From positions 248,001-312,000 of the forward strand of contig NZ_JBBIAB010000006.1 of assembly GCF_039634785.1 (NCBI RefSeq): a stretch of 64,000 nt of DNA. The letters run 5' to 3'. Shown piece by piece: positions 1 through 8,794 of the stretch (position 1 is the stretch's first letter; each line of letters opens with the position of its first letter). The notes under the pieces were generated by a model. The model did not search any database. It worked only from the letters and a program-made list of their open reading frames with translations, and was not told where the DNA came from. Origin of the DNA: Tistrella mobilis. GTDB lineage: Bacteria; Pseudomonadota; Alphaproteobacteria; Tistrellales; Tistrellaceae. A program made the position numbers and the translations under genes.

Positions 1-30
1 GCGGCCGTAAAATATCGCAACGGGGCAGGC

Positions 31-663
31 ATGATTTCGACGGCGTTTCTGGTGCTGCATGTGGGGGCGGGCGCCCTGGCGCTGGCGAGTGGCTTGACCC
101 TGATGGTCCTGCCGGGCAAGGGCAATGACCGCCACCGACGGATCGGCCGGGTTTTCGGCTGGTCGATGGCGGTATCGCTTGCCGCCTCGGTGGTGCTGGC
201 GCTGGTGAACTTCTCGTCCTTCCTGCTCGCCATTGCCGGATTTTCGGCCTATCTGCTCGCCGCCGGCTGGCGTGCCGCCCGCCGGCGCAAGGCGGAGCCG
301 GGCATGGCCGACCGGCTGATCGCCGGGCTGATGCTGGGCCTGGCCCTGGTGATGATCGTCGCCGGCCTGACCGGTGCGGTGGGCGGGGCGGCCAATGTCG
401 TCATGCCGGTCTTCGGCCTGATCGGCGGCGCGCTTGCCTGCCAGGACCTGATGGAGGTGAGCCGCGTCGGCCCGCCGCGCATCGCCCGCCACCTTTCGCG
501 CATGATGGGCGCGCTGATCGGCACCATCACCGCCGCCCTGGTCGTCAACGGCCCGACCCTCGGCCTGCCCCCGATCGCCACCTGGCTGGTGCCGACGGTG
601 CTGGTGGTGCCGGCGATCGTGTGGTGGAACGTCCGGCTACGGCGGGCGAGCGGGCAGGGCTGA
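31..663 (+). CDS. DUF2306-like integral membrane protein
   Basis: A 210-residue protein that is almost entirely hydrophobic, with about five or six predicted membrane helices. The N-terminal helix carrying LHVGAGALALASG is followed by a basic loop, KGNDRHRRIGR. A His-containing first helix plus a K-G-x-x-x-H-R-R-x-G-R loop is the pattern I associate with DUF2306 (COG5395) predicted membrane proteins, whose function is unknown. The start is the ATG preceded by GGGGCAGG. Its 3' end overlaps the 3' end of the convergent DUF3325 gene by 119 bp, so one of the two C-termini may be mis-called. Family assignment is moderate; membrane location is clear. Confidence 0.6.
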   Translation: MISTAFLVLHVGAGALALASGLTLMVLPGKGNDRHRRIGRVFGWSMAVSLAASVVLALVNFSSFLLAIAGFSAYLLAAGWRAARRRKAEPGMADRLIAGLMLGLALVMIVAGLTGAVGGAANVVMPVFGLIGGALACQDLMEVSRVGPPRIARHLSRMMGALIGTITAALVVNGPTLGLPPIATWLVPTVLVVPAIVWWNVRLRRASGQG

Positions 664-919
664 CGGTCAGCAGCAGCGTGAAGGCAACCCCCGCGACCGG
701 CATCAGGCAGATCCAGGCCGCGAGGCCGATGCCCCAGCCGCGGTCGTGGACGGCGAGAGCCGCCGAGGCGGTGAGGGCAAGACTGCCGGCAAGGCGCAGG
801 GCGGCAGCCTGTGATCGGCGCGGCGGGCGATTCCACACCTGTCGGTGGTGGCGTTCCATGGCCAGGCCGAGACCCGCGAACCCCGCCAGGGACAGGAACA
901 GGGCGGTGAGCAGGATCAT
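545..919 (-). CDS. DUF3325 family small membrane protein
   Basis: A 124-residue protein starting with a hydrophobic helix, then MERHHRQVW, then two more helices. An early A-M-x-R-H-x-x-Q-V motif followed by hydrophobic segments is typical of DUF3325, a small inner-membrane protein found next to PepSY proteins and TonB siderophore receptors. Its ATG overlaps the stop of the PepSY gene (ATGA), so it is the last gene of the iron-uptake operon. The C-terminal 38 or so residues are Ser/Pro/Arg-rich and lie antisense to the neighbouring DUF2306-like gene. That tail looks like read-through sequence rather than a domain. Function is unknown; a role in ferric-siderophore handling is inferred from context. 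Confidence 0.65.
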   Translation of the reverse strand: MILLTALFLSLAGFAGLGLAMERHHRQVWNRPPRRSQAAALRLAGSLALTASAALAVHDRGWGIGLAAWICLMPVAGVAFTLLLTVSPARSPAVAGRSTTRSPAPPAPSAPARWRSGAGRGSGR

Positions 920-2409
920 GCCGCCTCCTTCCGCAGCCTGCGGCGCAGGCGGAGACTGATGAGGCCGAGCCCCAGGCCCGCGATGACCGCCGACAGATGC
1001 ACGCCGATCACAACGGCATCACCTGTCCGCCATCCGTCGAGGGCATAGCCGCCGGAACTCCCGAGATCGAGCACCGGCAGCGCGATGCACAGCAGGGCCG
1101 AGAGACCGCATTGCACCGGCCAGCCGCGCTCCGGCGGCACGGTGAAACCGTGGATGATCGCGGCGATCCAGACCGCCAGAAAGCAGCCGAGTTCGGCCGG
1201 CGCGCGTAACGGCATGTCCGCGGGCAGCAGGCGATTGGCCCAGAGCAGGGCAATGCAGGCAAGCAGCAGCCCGGCGACGGCCCCGATATTGGCCCTGGCC
1301 ACACGGTCGGGGAACCGGTCCCCGTCCTTGCGGGGACGACTGGTGAACAGCACCAGGCCGGTTGCGATCATTGCCGAGCCGGCGGCGCCGGCGGCGAAAT
1401 AGGACCAGCGGATCCAGGGATCGGCGAAGGATACCCGGTGCAGACCGATCATCGCCCCCTGGACGTGGTGGGCGGGCCGCAGATCTTCGGGCCCGGAGAG
1501 GCGGATGCCGGTGACGCCGTCGAAGCGGGTGACCTGCGCGACGCGGACCAGACGCCGGTCCCAGGCATCGTGGAGCTGGACCAGGGCCGCGGCGTCGCCC
1601 GGATGGTCGATGATGATGACGCGCACACCCTGGCTGCCGTCGGGGCGGCGGAGGCTGTCGAGCATCGGTTCGAGGGGAGCCGGAGGTGCGGAACGGCCCG
1701 CGGCAGGGCGCGTCGGCGGCTCCGGTGCTAGTTCCGCCAGAAAGCTGCCGCGGCTGCCGTCATAGAGCCGGTCCACCGCTGCCGGCATGTAAGTGTCGTA
1801 GAGGATGGCGAGGCCGGTATAGGTGATCATCAGATGGAAGGGGAGAAACAGCACCCCCGCCAGCAGATGACCGTCGAGCCAGGCCCGCCTGGGGTTCGAC
1901 GCCGGGCGGAAGGTGAAGACGTCCTTGAAGATCCGCTTGTGGATCAGCACGCCGGCCGCCAGCGCCACCAGCATGGCCATGGCCGCCGCCCCCACCACCC
2001 ATTTACCGAAACCGCCGGGCAGATAGAGCCGGTAGTGGAGGCGGAAAAAGAAGTCACCGCCGATGGTCTCGCGGGGCGTGAGTTCGGCGCCGGTTGCCGG
2101 ATCGATCAGCCGCCGCCGGAAACTGCCGTCCTGGAACCAGCCGACGGAGGCTTGGGGACGGCGGGCATCCGGCAGGGTGATGATCCAGCGCGGCGTGGGC
2201 GGCAGCTCTTCCAGCAGCCGGGCTGTGACCCGGTCGGCGTCGAAGGGGCCGGTCGCGGCCAGTTCGGGGCGCATCCAGCGGTCGAGTTCATCATCGAACA
2301 CCGCCAGCGTGCCGGTGGTGAAGATCGCAAACAGCAGCCAGCCGAAGATCAGCCCGGCCCAGGCATGCAGCCACGACATTGATCGGATCAGGGGGAGCGG
2401 TTTCGACAT
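916..2409 (-). CDS. PepSY-associated iron-regulated inner-membrane protein (PiuB-like)
   Basis: A protein of 497 residues with an N-terminal helix, SWLHAWAGLIFGWLLFAIF, then FDDELDRWMRP, which is the usual opening of PepSY_TM proteins. Further membrane helices lie near residues 150-180, 200-220 and 335-365, with three or four more at the C-terminus. Family members such as PiuB and PepSY-type siderophore reductases sit in the inner membrane beside TonB receptors and are proposed to reduce or process ferric siderophores in the periplasm. I chose the internal ATG (MSKPLPLIRSMSW) because the 32 residues upstream of it in the open frame are Arg/Pro/Ser-rich and do not look like protein. It lies 13 bp after the DUF3649 gene and overlaps DUF3325. 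Confidence 0.82.
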   Translation of the reverse strand: MSKPLPLIRSMSWLHAWAGLIFGWLLFAIFTTGTLAVFDDELDRWMRPELAATGPFDADRVTARLLEELPPTPRWIITLPDARRPQASVGWFQDGSFRRRLIDPATGAELTPRETIGGDFFFRLHYRLYLPGGFGKWVVGAAAMAMLVALAAGVLIHKRIFKDVFTFRPASNPRRAWLDGHLLAGVLFLPFHLMITYTGLAILYDTYMPAAVDRLYDGSRGSFLAELAPEPPTRPAAGRSAPPAPLEPMLDSLRRPDGSQGVRVIIIDHPGDAAALVQLHDAWDRRLVRVAQVTRFDGVTGIRLSGPEDLRPAHHVQGAMIGLHRVSFADPWIRWSYFAAGAAGSAMIATGLVLFTSRPRKDGDRFPDRVARANIGAVAGLLLACIALLWANRLLPADMPLRAPAELGCFLAVWIAAIIHGFTVPPERGWPVQCGLSALLCIALPVLDLGSSGGYALDGWRTGDAVVIGVHLSAVIAGLGLGLISLRLRRRLRKEAA

Positions 2410-2422
2410 GGCGGTCCGATTG

Positions 2423-2680
2423 TCAGCCCGGCGCCGCCAGTGCACCGCCCAGGGCGGCGAGCCCTGCGAGTTCGATCCAGGCACGTGCCGGACGGGCAAC
2501 CGCAAAGGCGCGCAGCGCCAGCAGGGCCTGGATCAGGAAGGCGGGCAGGGTGGCGGTGATCACCGCGTCCGGGCGGCCGATCGCAGGGGCGAGGAGCACG
2601 GCCAGACCGGCGGTCAGGGCATAGGCCGCAGCCCATGCCCCGGGACCGGCAGCCAGAATCCGCCAGACGATGCCGTTCAT
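2423..2680 (-). CDS. DUF3649 small membrane protein of iron-uptake operon
   Basis: An 85-residue, highly hydrophobic protein with about three helices and an early W-R-I-L-A-A-G-P-G-A-W-A-A-A-Y-A-L pattern that matches DUF3649. It sits 4 bp after the TonB receptor stop and 13 bp before the PepSY gene. The order receptor / DUF3649 / PepSY / DUF3325 recurs in proteobacterial siderophore uptake operons. The molecular function is unknown. The assignment rests on size, hydrophobicity and this conserved neighbourhood. Confidence 0.65.
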   Translation of the reverse strand: MNGIVWRILAAGPGAWAAAYALTAGLAVLLAPAIGRPDAVITATLPAFLIQALLALRAFAVARPARAWIELAGLAALGGALAAPG

Positions 2681-2684
2681 GCCG

Positions 2685-5129
2685 TTACCAGCGATAGGAC
2701 AGCGTGCCGATGACGGTGCGCGGGTCGCCGTAGCGGCAGCCGTCGACGGTGTTGCAGGTGAGGTAGTCCTCGTCGAAGAGGTTGCGGGCGTTCACACGGA
2801 ATTCCGTCCCGGCGAGGTTCGGCGACAGCTCCGCCAGGTCGATGGAGACCATCGCGTCGGTCAGGGTATAGGCCGGCGCCTCCACGCCTTTCGGCTCACC
2901 GATCAGGTTGGACGAGCCGATGCGACGGATGCCCGCCCCGGCCCTCATGCCGTAGAGACCCAGCCCGTCCAGCCCGACATCGGCCCAGACCGACAGCATG
3001 TGACGCGGCACACCGTTCTGGCTCTCACCCTTTTCGCCCGGGGTGTCGCTCCGGGTGATCTCGGTGTCGGTATAGGCATAGCTGGCGATGAGCTGGAGGG
3101 GGCCGAAGCGGCTGCGCGCCTCGGCCTCGAAGCCGCGGGCGCGGACCTGTCCGGTCTGGACCGTGTCACCCAGGGCATCGGTATCGACCACATCGTCCTG
3201 GGTCAGCTGATAGACCGCCGCGCTCAGCATGGTCTCGCTGCCCGGGATCTGCCAGCGCAGGCCGGCCTCCACCTGTTCGCCGGTGGTGGGATCAAGCGCG
3301 CGACCGTCGCGGTCGACACCGGCATTGGGCGAGAAGGACTGGCTGAAGCTGACATAGGGGGCGACGCCGTTGTCGAACAGATAGACCAGCCCGGCCCGGC
3401 CGGTGAAGGCATTGTCGGTCGTCGTCTCGGCGGTACCTGCCGCCTTGCCGGTGACGTCGCTCTCGACCCGGTCGTAGCGGCCACCCAGCACCAGCACCCA
3501 GCGGTCTGCAATCTTCATCTGGTCCTGAAGATAGAGGCCGGCCTGATCGCTTTCGGTGCGTGAGCCGCTGTTGGCGCCGAAATTCACCGCGGGATCGGTG
3601 CCATAGACCGGATTGACCGGGTCGAACAGGCTGAAGCTGCCCCGGTAGCGGTCGGTGTCGTAGACCCGGCGATAGAGATCGATGCCGCCGAGCAGGGTAT
3701 GGTCGACCGGACCGGTGGTGACCCTGTATTCGACGGAGTTGTCCGATGTCAGGCCGGTGGAATGCTCTTCGCGATCGCTGGCGCGGCGCAGATATGCGGC
3801 AAATGATTCGGACCAGCCGATCTGCATGTAATCCCACGTGACATCGGCGCGGTAGTAGCGCAGCGCATGGCGCAGGGTCACGTCATCCGAGGCCTGATGT
3901 TCCACCCGCCAGCCGATGCTGTTCACCCGGCTGTCATAGGTGTCGTAATCAGGCTCGCCCAGGAAGGTGTCCCGGCCGATCACTTCTCCGCCTGGGCCGG
4001 GATAGAGCGTACCGGTGTCGGGAAGAGGCGGGCCGAACTTCGTCTTGATCCGCTGATGGCTGGCCTGAAGCGTGATCCTGGTGTCGTCATCGGGTTCGAA
4101 GGCGATGGCCGGGGCGATGTAGAGCTTGTCGTCTTCCACCTCGTCGACCCAGGTATCGGCATCCCGGTAGAGGGCGGTCAAGCGATAGGACCAGCGCCCC
4201 TCGTCGTCGAGGGCGCCGCCATGATCGGTCTGAAGCTGGATCCGGTCGTAGCTGCCGTACTCGACGCCGATTTCATGCAGCGGATCACGAGTCGGCTGTT
4301 TGGTGACGGCATTGACGACGCCGCCCGGGCCAAGCTGGCCGTAGAGCACCGAGGCCGCTCCCTTCAGGACCTCCAGCCGCTCCAGCCCGTAAGGCTCCTG
4401 GCTGCCGTCATAGACGTTCGATTGCAGCTTCATGCCGTCGCGCAGCATGCCGGTATTGCCGTTGGCGACGTTGAAGCCGCGGATGGAGACGTCGTCGGCA
4501 AGCCGACTGAATACCGAGGGCATGGTTACCACCGAAGCGGTGTAGCCGAGCGCATCGGCCAGGGTCGATGCCTTCTGCACCCGCATCTGGTCGGCGGTGA
4601 CCACACTCACCGATTGCGGGGTTTCGGTCAGCGGCGTGTCGGTTTTGGTGCCTGCAGCGCTGCGGGTGGCGACATAGCCTGCGACCGGTCCGTTGGCCCG
4701 CTCTCCCGTGCGGGCACCGTCGACGCGCAGCGGGTCGAGCCGCACCGCAGTGCCGCCCTCGGGCAGGGCTTCGAGGGCGACGCGATCCGGGCCGGTATAA
4801 CGCCAGGTGAAACCGGTGCCGGCCAGCAGAAGGTCGAGGGCCTGATCTGCGGTCAGATCGCCTGCCACGGCGGCGCTCCGCCGGCCGTCGAGCCGGGCCG
4901 GATCATAGGCGAGCTGAAGGCCGGCGCGGGTTGCGAAACTGAGCAGCGCCTGGTTCAGATCCTGGGCAGGGATATCGAAGCGCATCGCCGCGCCCGCTGC
5001 CACAGCGGATGCGGCCGGCAGCGTCAGTGCCGCCGTCATTGCCGCAAGGCTGGTTGCGCCCGCCAGCGCCATGGCCAGCCGGCGTGCCTTGCCAGCCCCT
5101 GAAAGCCTTGTCGTCGCCCGTGCCGTCAT
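2685..5129 (-). CDS. TonB-dependent siderophore receptor with STN signalling domain
   Basis: An outer-membrane ferric-siderophore receptor of about 814 residues. After a signal peptide (basic start, then an Ala-rich hydrophobic run ending near ASAVAAGA) comes an STN domain (FDIPAQDLNQALLSF, AGLQLAYDP) that touches the FecR-type anti-sigma factor. A linker, a plug domain (TPQSVSVVTADQM, GLERLEVLKGAASVLYG, GGVVNAVTKQP) and a 22-strand-type barrel follow, ending in the aromatic terminus LSYRW. I start at the ATG that gives MTARATTRL because GGGAAGG lies upstream at good spacing; another ATG lies 36 bp earlier. The STN domain together with the upstream sigma/FecR pair indicates a cell-surface signalling transducer that activates its own transcription when loaded. 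The ligand cannot be read from the sequence. Confidence 0.93.
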   Translation of the reverse strand: MTARATTRLSGAGKARRLAMALAGATSLAAMTAALTLPAASAVAAGAAMRFDIPAQDLNQALLSFATRAGLQLAYDPARLDGRRSAAVAGDLTADQALDLLLAGTGFTWRYTGPDRVALEALPEGGTAVRLDPLRVDGARTGERANGPVAGYVATRSAAGTKTDTPLTETPQSVSVVTADQMRVQKASTLADALGYTASVVTMPSVFSRLADDVSIRGFNVANGNTGMLRDGMKLQSNVYDGSQEPYGLERLEVLKGAASVLYGQLGPGGVVNAVTKQPTRDPLHEIGVEYGSYDRIQLQTDHGGALDDEGRWSYRLTALYRDADTWVDEVEDDKLYIAPAIAFEPDDDTRITLQASHQRIKTKFGPPLPDTGTLYPGPGGEVIGRDTFLGEPDYDTYDSRVNSIGWRVEHQASDDVTLRHALRYYRADVTWDYMQIGWSESFAAYLRRASDREEHSTGLTSDNSVEYRVTTGPVDHTLLGGIDLYRRVYDTDRYRGSFSLFDPVNPVYGTDPAVNFGANSGSRTESDQAGLYLQDQMKIADRWVLVLGGRYDRVESDVTGKAAGTAETTTDNAFTGRAGLVYLFDNGVAPYVSFSQSFSPNAGVDRDGRALDPTTGEQVEAGLRWQIPGSETMLSAAVYQLTQDDVVDTDALGDTVQTGQVRARGFEAEARSRFGPLQLIASYAYTDTEITRSDTPGEKGESQNGVPRHMLSVWADVGLDGLGLYGMRAGAGIRRIGSSNLIGEPKGVEAPAYTLTDAMVSIDLAELSPNLAGTEFRVNARNLFDEDYLTCNTVDGCRYGDPRTVIGTLSYRW

Positions 5130-5311
5130 CCCTGCATCCTTCCCGGTCCGATGCCTTGTGCCCATACCTGCCGGGGGATCGTCGCTTATGCGATTGCGTA
5201 TCGATCGCGCCGGTCAGAGGAAGACGTGCGAGGCGGAAGATCCGGTAACGCTGCCGGGCATTTTTTTTCGAAAGGCCGGTGGGGGGGGTTGCGGAACGGC
5301 CGGCTGATCGC

Positions 5312-6295
5312 TCAACCGCCGGGGCGGATCACGGTCAACAGCGGCAGGATGTGGATGCGGGCGCCGAGTTCGCGGGCGATCGCAGCAAGCGCGCCCGCCG
5401 GGTCGTCGGCGCGGAACACGCCACTGACCCGTCGTGCCGCCAGGGCTTCGTCCAGAATCAGCACATGGCCCCGGCCATGACGCTCCAGCACCGCTGCCAC
5501 CTGTGCGAGCGGCTGGCGGTCGAAGATCAGCCGGCCGTCGCGCCAGGCGGTGGCGCGGGCGGGGTCGACCGCCGCGACCGCACCGATACGTCCCGTGCCG
5601 TCATAGGTGACGGCCTGACCGGTTCCGATCGTGACGGCCGTTTCGGGCCCGGTTTCGACGCGGACGCTGTGTTCCGTGACCGCCACCCCGGTGCGATCTT
5701 CCGCCTCCCGGCTGACGACGAAGGCCGTCCCCAATGCCCGGACATGGCCGCGGCCGGCGGTGACAACGAAAGGCCGCCCGCCGGTATCCGCCGCGGCGGC
5801 GACCCTGAACCAGGCGCGGCCGGCCAGCAGGTCGATCCGCCGTTCTCCACTGCCGAATTCCACCGCGATCGCACTGGAGGCATCGAGGATCGCGATACTG
5901 CCGTCGGGCAGCGTGATCTCCGCCACACCCGCGGGGCCGTTCACATGGTCGGCGGCGATCATCAGCCGGGGGTCGATGCCGAGCATGCCCAGCCCGACGG
6001 CGGCCACCAGACAGGCGGCGGCCGCAAGCCCGGTCATCCGCCGGAGCGGGGAGCCCTTGTGGCGGGCGAAGCGCATCGGCATGGGGGCGACGGGCATGTC
6101 GGCCGTCTGCCCAAGCCGCTGCCAGAGGGCGTCTGCATGGTTGAAAGCGGCCTGATGGGCGGGGTCGGCTGCGAGCCAGAGATCCAGGTGCCGGCGTTCC
6201 TCGGCGTCGAGCGGCACGCCGCTCAGCCGGACCACCCAGGCTGCGGCCCGGGCCTCTATGCTCCCGTCGGTTTCCCGATCTTCGGCGGCCATCAT
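5312..6295 (-). CDS. FecR family anti-sigma factor
   Basis: A 327-residue inner-membrane regulator. The N-terminal cytoplasmic DUF4880 region (IEARAAAWVVRLSG, ERRHLDLWLAADPAHQAAF) binds the sigma factor. One membrane helix follows near residues 78-100. The periplasmic FecR domain (GVAEITLPDGSIAILDASSAI, GERRIDLLAGRAWFRV) comes next, and then a C-terminal STN-like region with LIFDRQPLAQVAAVLERHG that receives the signal from the receptor. It lies 6 bp after the sigma gene and 182 bp before the receptor start. This is the standard FecI-FecR-FecA relay. Domain order and length are normal for the family. Confidence 0.93.
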   Translation of the reverse strand: MMAAEDRETDGSIEARAAAWVVRLSGVPLDAEERRHLDLWLAADPAHQAAFNHADALWQRLGQTADMPVAPMPMRFARHKGSPLRRMTGLAAAACLVAAVGLGMLGIDPRLMIAADHVNGPAGVAEITLPDGSIAILDASSAIAVEFGSGERRIDLLAGRAWFRVAAAADTGGRPFVVTAGRGHVRALGTAFVVSREAEDRTGVAVTEHSVRVETGPETAVTIGTGQAVTYDGTGRIGAVAAVDPARATAWRDGRLIFDRQPLAQVAAVLERHGRGHVLILDEALAARRVSGVFRADDPAGALAAIARELGARIHILPLLTVIRPGG

Positions 6296-6301
6296 CCTGC
6301 C

Positions 6302-6802
6302 TCAGACATCCTCGGGTCTCACCTCGCGCATGATCATCGCCAGCGCCTTTGCCAGATGCTTCTGCACCGAGCTTTCCGAGATGTCCAGCCGTCGGGCGAC
6401 GTCGGCATAGCTCAATCCCTCGATACGGTTGAGGCGGAAGATCTCGCGCGTGCGCGGCGGCAGGCCCTCGACCACCCGGTGCATCCGCTCCAGCGTCTGC
6501 CGGCCGTCGGTCTCGCGGTCGGCGCCGGGCCGGTCTTCCGGCAGGCGGGCGAGTTCGTCGGGGGTCAGCGGCCGGGTGCGCCGGCGGAGCCCGGCCCGCT
6601 GGTGGTCGATCATCAGATTGCGGGCGGTGCGGTAAAGCCAGGCACGGCCATCGGTGACCTCTGCGCCCTGTTCGGCATAGCGCAGGAAGGTCTCCTGGGT
6701 CAGGTCGGCCGCCGTCTCCGCGTCCCGCATGCGGCGCGTCAGATAGGATTGCAACTCCCGGCCATGTGCCAGGAACAGCCGTTTGAGCGTGGATCCCGAC
6801 AA
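6302..6802 (-). CDS. ECF sigma factor, FecI type
   Basis: A sigma-70 family ECF factor of 166 residues. Region 2 is visible as LTRRMRDAETAADLTQETFLRYAEQ and AWLYRTARNLMIDHQR, and region 4 as LPPRTREIFRLNRIEGLSYADVARRLDISESSVQKHL. It directs RNA polymerase to the receptor promoter once FecR releases or activates it. A perfect 10-bp inverted repeat lies 59 bp upstream of the start and is a candidate Fur-type operator. It is the first gene of the iron block. Function is secure at family level. Confidence 0.94.
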   Translation of the reverse strand: MSGSTLKRLFLAHGRELQSYLTRRMRDAETAADLTQETFLRYAEQGAEVTDGRAWLYRTARNLMIDHQRAGLRRRTRPLTPDELARLPEDRPGADRETDGRQTLERMHRVVEGLPPRTREIFRLNRIEGLSYADVARRLDISESSVQKHLAKALAMIMREVRPEDV

Positions 6803-6860
6803 GGAACAGCCTCGGCACCGCCTCGGGATCCGCAGCGGACCCGACGGCGCTGACCGTACG

Positions 6861-6885
6861 GTTATTGCGAGTCAGTCGCAATAAC
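6861..6885 (-). promoter_or_regulatory. Perfect 10-bp dyad upstream of the FecI-type sigma gene, candidate Fur-like operator
   Basis: The arms GTTATTGCGA and TCGCAATAAC are exact inverted repeats separated by 5 bp. The site lies 59 bp upstream of the ECF sigma start and 25 bp after the stop of the preceding minus-strand gene. The A/T-rich flank with an internal GCGA resembles iron-responsive Fur boxes found in front of fecI genes. No U-run follows in the minus direction, which argues against a plain terminator. The identity of the binding protein is inferred. Confidence 0.5.
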
Positions 6886-6909
6886 GAAAAACGAGACCTC
6901 CCCTTGGGA

Positions 6910-8121
6910 TCAGTTCGCCCGGGGCGTGAACAGATGCGGCACGAAGCGGCTGCCGACCCCGGTGATCTCGCCCGCATCCTCGCGCAGGCCCATCGCCACG
7001 GCCTTGTCGCCGATGATCCAGACGCCCGCCACCGCATGGCCGCCCGGGGCGGGGGCAAGCGGCGTGAAGGCCTGGTAGACCCAGCCCTCGTCGCCGGCGA
7101 TGCGCGGGCCGGGGCTTGCCTGGCGTACCACGCTGTCGGCCGCCGGCATGCCGTCGGGGCCAAGCGTCACGATCTCGACGCCATCGCCTTCGCGGCCGGC
7201 GAGCGGCTTGGCCACCACCCGGTCGCCCGGGGCGAACAGGCCGGGGGCGAACCCCGCCTTCAGCAGCCCCGGATGGTCGGGCTCCAGCTCGTACATGAAG
7301 GCCAGGATGCCCTTGGAGAAGAGCTGCTTCCACAGCGGTTCGAACAGCACCAGCCGCCCGGCCTCCACCGCCTCGATCAGGGGCACGCCCCAGTCTTCGC
7401 GCAGCATCCATTCGACCGGGTACAGGCTGAACAGCGCCTCGATCGGCGTGCCGTCCGGGTCGTAGAAGCGGCGGTCGCTCTCGTCGAAGGCGATGTCGCC
7501 GATCGCGACCAGTTTGGTGGCGAGCCCGGCTTCGGTGGCGATCGCCTGCAGATAGCCGGCCGTCGCCATGTCTTCGGTCACGTCGCCCGCGGTGAAGTGG
7601 ATCGGCCGCCCGGCCATGGCGGCCCCGCGCGCCGCCCAGGCCTCGACCAGCGCCTCGTGCAGGCGGTTGAACTGGTCGGCCTCGGGATGGGTCTCTTCCA
7701 GCCAGTGCCACTGGACCACCGCCGTCTCGTAAAGGCTGGTGGGGGTGGCGGCATTGTATTCCAGCAGCGCCGGCGCACCTTCGCCGGTCCAGGCGATGTC
7801 GAGCCGGCCATAGACCGGGGCTTCCAGCGGGTCGCCCTCGCGGAAGCGGCGCCAGCTGTCGGCCACCGCCGCCACCGCATAGCCCGGAATGCCCAGCTCT
7901 GCCAGACGGTTCTGGGAAACGGCGCGATCGGCGGCGCGGATGGCGAGCGCATGGAAGGCGTCGGCCGCATCCTCGATCCGGTCGATCTCGTCTTCGGTGA
8001 AGGCCCAATGGGCGGTCTCGTCCCAATAGACCGTGCCGTCGGGGGAGTGGAAGACGAAGCCCAGCTCCTCTTCCATCCGGCGGGCCCAGTCGGGGCGGGG
8101 TGGGTGGGTGACGCGACGCAT
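6910..8121 (-). CDS. Glutathionylspermidine synthase-like ATP-grasp protein (YjfC/YgiC family)
   Basis: This 403-residue protein resembles the C-terminal synthetase half of glutathionylspermidine synthase. Visible pieces are WDETAHWAF, RLDIAWTGEGAPALLEYNAATPTSLYETAVVQWHW, a Lys-containing strand VVAKPLAGREGDGVEIV and the closing GVGSRFVPHLF. E. coli YjfC and YgiC have the same architecture but no proven glutathionylspermidine activity, so peptide- or amine-ligase chemistry is only a family expectation. It is the last gene of a three-gene minus-strand unit with DUF1190 and DUF350. Together these match yjfL-yjfM-yjfC. No amidase domain is present. Confidence 0.85.
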   Translation of the reverse strand: MRRVTHPPRPDWARRMEEELGFVFHSPDGTVYWDETAHWAFTEDEIDRIEDAADAFHALAIRAADRAVSQNRLAELGIPGYAVAAVADSWRRFREGDPLEAPVYGRLDIAWTGEGAPALLEYNAATPTSLYETAVVQWHWLEETHPEADQFNRLHEALVEAWAARGAAMAGRPIHFTAGDVTEDMATAGYLQAIATEAGLATKLVAIGDIAFDESDRRFYDPDGTPIEALFSLYPVEWMLREDWGVPLIEAVEAGRLVLFEPLWKQLFSKGILAFMYELEPDHPGLLKAGFAPGLFAPGDRVVAKPLAGREGDGVEIVTLGPDGMPAADSVVRQASPGPRIAGDEGWVYQAFTPLAPAPGGHAVAGVWIIGDKAVAMGLREDAGEITGVGSRFVPHLFTPRAN

Positions 8122-8135
8122 GGGGGATGTCTCCG

Positions 8136-8717
8136 TCAGCCGCCGAAGGAATAGCCGCGGGCACCGGTCGCGCCGAAGCCGCCCGAACGCCGGGCGGGCG
8201 ACACCGTACCCGCAGGCTTCACCGGATTGCTGACCGTGCTGCGCGCGACATTGGCCGAGCCCGCCCAGTTGGTCGGCCGGCCGTTGCGGAACACGTTCTC
8301 GCGCCGGGTCTGCCCGAAGCGGTCGGCGCCGCTGTACATGTAGCCGTTGCGGTCGACATAGACCGGGCGGCCGTGAAAGCCTCCGCCGCCGCCCATCATC
8401 CGGCCGAGCATGAAGCCCGCGAAGGCGGGCATGAAGAAGCTGCCGCCGGACGAGGCCTGCTGCTGGGGCACCGGCTGGCAGCCATCGGCGCCGAAATCCT
8501 CTTCACAGGCGGCCAGGCTGTCGAAACGCGGCGCGGTCGCGATATGGGCCTCGCGGGCCTCGGCTTCGGCAGCGGCGCAGTCGGCGGCGGTCATCTCGGC
8601 GCTGCAGGCCTCGCTGGTGCCGTAGATCTTCACCTGTTCGGTGTCTTCGCCACAACCGGCGAGGGTGAGGGCGGTACCGGCGATGAGCAGGGTGGTCACG
8701 GCGCGGGAGCGACGCAT
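8136..8717 (-). CDS. DUF1190 lipoprotein (YgiB/YjfM family)
   Basis: A protein of 193 residues with a lipoprotein signal (MRRSRAVTTLLIAGTALTL, lipobox A-G-C with Cys near residue 22). A DUF1190 core follows with SLAACEEDFGADGCQPV, a Gly-rich hydrophobic stretch (FAGFMLGRMMGGGGG) and a Gly/Ser-rich tail. I chose this ATG because it begins a canonical lipoprotein signal; the open frame upstream is unstructured. It sits 14 bp before the YjfC-like synthetase. DUF1190 proteins of E. coli (YgiB, YjfM) are paired with YgiC/YjfC. Their role is unknown, possibly in the cell envelope. Confidence 0.82.
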   Translation of the reverse strand: MRRSRAVTTLLIAGTALTLAGCGEDTEQVKIYGTSEACSAEMTAADCAAAEAEAREAHIATAPRFDSLAACEEDFGADGCQPVPQQQASSGGSFFMPAFAGFMLGRMMGGGGGFHGRPVYVDRNGYMYSGADRFGQTRRENVFRNGRPTNWAGSANVARSTVSNPVKPAGTVSPARRSGGFGATGARGYSFGG

Positions 8718-8794
8718 CGGGGAGCAACCTCGTGCGTTGGGGGAGGATGAGCGAGAGATGGGGATCGTCGGGCCCTGAAACGAGGGCTTCAGGT

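Noticed and set aside
5250-5282. Possible terminator around the T8 run after the FecR gene
   Set aside because: The T-run is on the wrong strand for the minus-strand operon and sits inside the loop rather than after the stem.
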